Source of the DNA: Rhodococcus aetherivorans
Lineage (GTDB): Bacteria > Actinomycetota > Actinomycetes > Mycobacteriales > Mycobacteriaceae
Assembly (NCBI RefSeq): GCF_011058165.1
Contig: NZ_JAALEG010000001.1
Location: 1-64,000 of the forward strand
Direction of reading: 5' to 3'
DNA: 64,000 nt
In this document: piece after piece, positions 58,367-64,000 of the stretch
Numbering within the stretch: position 1 is the first letter of the stretch
Layout of the letters: the number at the start of each line of letters is the position of its first letter
Made by a program: the position numbers and the translations under genes
Notes under the pieces: model-generated
What the model was told of the DNA's origin: nothing
What the model saw: the letters and a program-made list of their open reading frames with translations, nothing else
Databases searched by the model: none

Positions 58367-58872
58367 TGGACCGCGTGTTGCTCACGCTCGGCTTCGTCGC
58401 CCTGTGGGTGGTGCTGGCCCTGCTGATGTGGAAGGGCTGGCGCGGCCGCGGCCGACGCCAGGCCGATGCCGTCGGTGCCCTCCCGCCGGTGCCGGCCGAG
58501 CTGGGGGAGCAGCTGGTGGCCCCGAGCACAGGCCTGTACGTGGGCAGCACCCTCGCGCCGAGCTGGCAGGACCGGATCGCCGTCGGCGACCTCGGCCACC
58601 GCGCGGCCGGCGAGCTCAGCCGCTACCGCGCCGGAGTGCTGCTCGAACGCGACGGCGCCTCGCCGATCTGGATCCCGCAGGACTCGATCCGGGCGATCCG
58701 CACCGAACGGGGCCTCGCGGGGAAGGTGATGACCAAGGACGGTGTGCTGGTGATCCGCTGGCAGCTGCCCTCCGGCACCGAGATCGACACGGGATTCCGC
58801 GGCGACGACAAGACCATCTACCCCCTGTGGGTGCAGGAGACGAACGAGAATTACCGGGACAGTGAAAGCTAG
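58366..58872 (+). CDS. Membrane-anchored PH-like protein of the pyr operon (Rv1382-like)
   Basis: A 168-residue protein with one N-terminal transmembrane helix (about 4-24, LLTLGFVALWVVLALLMW) and a soluble domain that resembles the PH-like fold (YVGSTLAPSWQDRIAVGDLGHRA, SIRAIRTERGLAGKVM, VLVIRWQLPSG, TIYPLWVQET). It shares one base with the pyrC stop (TGATG). The same gene stands between pyrC and carA in mycobacteria (Rv1382), so it has been kept in the pyrimidine operon although its role is unknown. Scaffolding the pathway at the membrane is a guess. Confidence 0.85.
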   Translation: MDRVLLTLGFVALWVVLALLMWKGWRGRGRRQADAVGALPPVPAELGEQLVAPSTGLYVGSTLAPSWQDRIAVGDLGHRAAGELSRYRAGVLLERDGASPIWIPQDSIRAIRTERGLAGKVMTKDGVLVIRWQLPSGTEIDTGFRGDDKTIYPLWVQETNENYRDSES

Positions 58873-58968
58873 GACGACAGCCTGGACGGCTGGTACAGCG
58901 ACGACGGTACGCGAGATTTCGGCTGATGCGGCGAGCTCCGGTGAGGTCGAGCAGAACGGAGAGAACGC

Positions 58969-60132
58969 ATGAGCGGCAACAACTTCGACACGGACACCGC
59001 GATCCTGGTGCTCGAGGACGGGCGCACGTTCCGCGGCACCGTCTTCGGTGCGGTGGGGCAGACCCTCGGCGAGGCCGTGTTCAGCACCGGCATGACCGGC
59101 TACCAGGAGACCCTCACCGACCCGAGCTACCACCGGCAGATCGTGGTCTCCACGGCCCCGCAGATCGGCAACACCGGGTGGAACACCGAGGACAACGAGT
59201 CCGTCGGGCCCACCGGTGACCCCGCCGGCGCGAAGATCTGGGTCGCCGGCTACGTCGTGCGCGACCCGGCGCGCCGCACCTCGAGCTGGCGCGCGTCCGG
59301 CTCCCTGCAGGACGAGCTCGAGCGGCAGCACATCGTCGGCATCGCCGGGATCGACACCCGTGCCCTGGTGCGGCACCTGCGCACCCGCGGCTCGATGCGG
59401 GCGGGCGTCTTCTCCGGTGATGCCCTCGCCGACGAGCAGACCCTGCTGGATCGGGTGCGGAGCCAGCCGTCGATGCTCGGCGCCGACCTGGCCGGTGAGG
59501 TCACCACCACGAGCGGCTACGTCGTCGAGCCCGACGGCGAGGCCCGCTTCACCGTCGCCGCGATCGACCTCGGGATCAAGACCAACACCCCGCGGATGTT
59601 CGCCCAGCGCGGCATGCGCGTGCACGTGCTGCCGTCCACCGCGACGCTGCACGACATCCTGGACCTGAAGGCCGACGGGGTCTTCCTCTCGAACGGCCCC
59701 GGCGACCCGGCCACCGCGGACGGCGCGGTGCACCTGACCAAGGAGGTGCTCGGGCAGGGACTGCCGCTGTTCGGCATCTGTTTCGGCAACCAGATCCTCG
59801 GCCGCGCCCTCGGCCTGGGCACCTACAAGATGAAGTTCGGCCACCGCGGCATCAACATCCCCGTGATCGAGCACGAGACCGGCCGCATCGCCATCACCGC
59901 CCAGAACCACGGCTTCGCGCTCGAGGGCGAAGCGGGGCAGGAGTTCGACACGCCCTACGGCCGGGCCGTGATCAGCCACACCTGCGCCAACGACGGCGCC
60001 GTCGAGGGCGTGCGCCTGCTCGACGGGTCCGCCTTCTCCGTGCAGTACCACCCCGAGGCGGCGGCCGGCCCGCACGACGCCTCCTACCTGTTCGACCGGT
60101 TCACCAGCATGCTCGAGGGAGAGAAGAACTAA
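58969..60132 (+). CDS. carA: Carbamoyl-phosphate synthase small subunit
   Basis: A 387-residue glutaminase subunit. The N-terminal domain has [18 protein letters not shown] and [19 protein letters not shown]. The class I amidotransferase domain has its nucleophile C271 in [15 protein letters not shown], with [16 protein letters not shown] before it, [17 protein letters not shown], and the His-Glu pair in [12 protein letters not shown]. It supplies ammonia to CarB through a tunnel. GGAGAG upstream serves the ATG at 58969. The gene follows the PH-like gene after a 96-base gap and ends directly at carB (TAAATG). Confidence 0.96.
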   Translation: MSGNNFDTDTAILVLEDGRTFRGTVFGAVGQTLGEAVFSTGMTGYQETLTDPSYHRQIVVSTAPQIGNTGWNTEDNESVGPTGDPAGAKIWVAGYVVRDPARRTSSWRASGSLQDELERQHIVGIAGIDTRALVRHLRTRGSMRAGVFSGDALADEQTLLDRVRSQPSMLGADLAGEVTTTSGYVVEPDGEARFTVAAIDLGIKTNTPRMFAQRGMRVHVLPSTATLHDILDLKADGVFLSNGPGDPATADGAVHLTKEVLGQGLPLFGICFGNQILGRALGLGTYKMKFGHRGINIPVIEHETGRIAITAQNHGFALEGEAGQEFDTPYGRAVISHTCANDGAVEGVRLLDGSAFSVQYHPEAAAGPHDASYLFDRFTSMLEGEKN

Positions 60133-63518
<3,386 letters not shown>

Positions 63519-63522
<4 letters not shown>

Positions 63523-64000
63523 CGACGTTCGGGCAGCGCCTGCACGCGGCCCTCGCCGAGCGCGGGCCGCTGTGCGTCGGCATCGACCCGCACCCGGAAC
63601 TGCTCACCGACTGGGGGCTGACGGTCGACGTCGCGGGTCTCGAGCGGTTCGCGGAGGCGTGCGTCGACGCCTTCGCCGGGCAGGTGGCCGTGGTCAAGCC
63701 GCAGGTCGCGTTCTTCGAGGCGTTCGGTTCCGCGGGCATCGCGGTGCTCGAACGCACCGTCGCGGCGCTGCGGGGCACCGGCACCCTCGTCCTCGCGGAC
63801 GCCAAGCGCGGCGACATCGGTTCGACGATGGACGCCTACGCCCGCACGTGGCTGACCGACGCGTCCCCGCTCGGGTCCGACGCGGTCACCGTCTCGCCGT
63901 ACCTGGGGTTCGGGTCGCTCGAGCCGGCGCTGCGCCGCACCGCCGACGGGCGCGGGGTGTTCGTCCTCGCGGCCACCTCCAACCCGGAGGGGGCGCAGGT
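63519..64000 (+). CDS. pyrF: Orotidine 5'-phosphate decarboxylase (type 2), cut by window end
   Basis: The first 160 residues of OMP decarboxylase, the last step of UMP synthesis. [17 protein letters not shown] is the substrate loop, [19 protein letters not shown] follows, and the catalytic block is [21 protein letters not shown] with the Lys-Asp pair. [18 protein letters not shown] and [12 protein letters not shown] match the mycobacterial (type 2) form, about 280 residues when complete. GTG at 63519 overlaps the carB stop. The sequence ends in the middle of the gene. Confidence 0.95.

Overview
This window looks like the chromosome of a high-G+C mycolic-acid actinobacterium, most likely Rhodococcus or a close Nocardiaceae relative. 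Three things point there. The G+C is very high with strong third-position bias and many GTG starts. Several proteins are close to recalled Mycobacterium tuberculosis proteins (DosR, DosS, Hrp1, Efp, PyrC, AlaS). The order alaS-ruvX-mltG-aroE ... aroC-aroK-aroB ... pepQ-efp-nusB, and the block pyrR-pyrB-pyrC-(PH-like gene)-carA-carB-pyrF, are typical of mycobacteria and rhodococci. These comparisons are from memory; no search was run.

Region 1 (1-5784) is a catabolic cluster: the 3' remnant of an MhpA-type flavin hydroxylase, a fumarylacetoacetate-hydrolase-fold hydrolase, a type I extradiol dioxygenase, both subunits of a 3-oxoacid CoA-transferase, a Dabb protein, and a convergent M20 amidohydrolase. 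It looks like an aromatic meta-cleavage route feeding a CoA-transferase, with its hydroxylase broken at the left edge. After a 465-base gap come a cyclopropane-fatty-acid-synthase-like methyltransferase, a LppP/LprE-type lipoprotein, and a two-gene unit of a GHKL ATPase plus a yeast-Fcy1-like deaminase.

Region 2 (10916-20281) centres on a dormancy-type two-component system. A DosS/DevS-like sensor has the haem-ligand histidine region conserved. It is divergent from a flavin-binding protein, a DosR-like regulator and a wax ester synthase/DGAT. Two DosR-box-like sites 21 bp apart lie in the divergent promoter. An Hrp1-like CBS protein, a DosR-regulon member in M. tuberculosis, sits at 28.2 kb. 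A 33-residue peptide gene with a strong terminator, a lipase-maturation-factor membrane protein and a YpfJ zinc peptidase follow.

Region 3 (20426-33207) holds aspS; then an operon of permuted ATP-grasp/alpha-E fusion, transglutaminase, zinc-ribbon metallopeptidase and APH-like kinase (a predicted but functionally obscure peptide-ligation system); then two Tat-type phosphatases and rarA.

Region 4 (33432-64000) is the conserved housekeeping block, interrupted twice. Between aroE and the prepilin-peptidase-like gene lie an SRPBCC/ArsR pair and a YCII/ECF42 sigma-factor pair. Between aroB and pepQ, where aroQ is usually found, lie a truncated threonyl-tRNA synthetase paralogue behind a Thr-codon leader peptide and hairpins, a frameshifted heavy-metal P-type ATPase with a CmtR-like sensor, two unknowns and a patatin-like lipase. 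pyrR is preceded by a PyrR-binding-type RNA element overlapping its ribosome binding site. The window ends inside pyrF.

The strongest candidates for new biology are the attenuated, domain-stripped ThrRS gene (46137-47538), the GHKL ATPase/deaminase pair (8489-10893), the ATP-grasp/alpha-E/transglutaminase operon (22427-28152) and the 33-residue aromatic peptide gene (17566-17717). No rRNA, tRNA, CRISPR array or intact insertion sequence was recognised.
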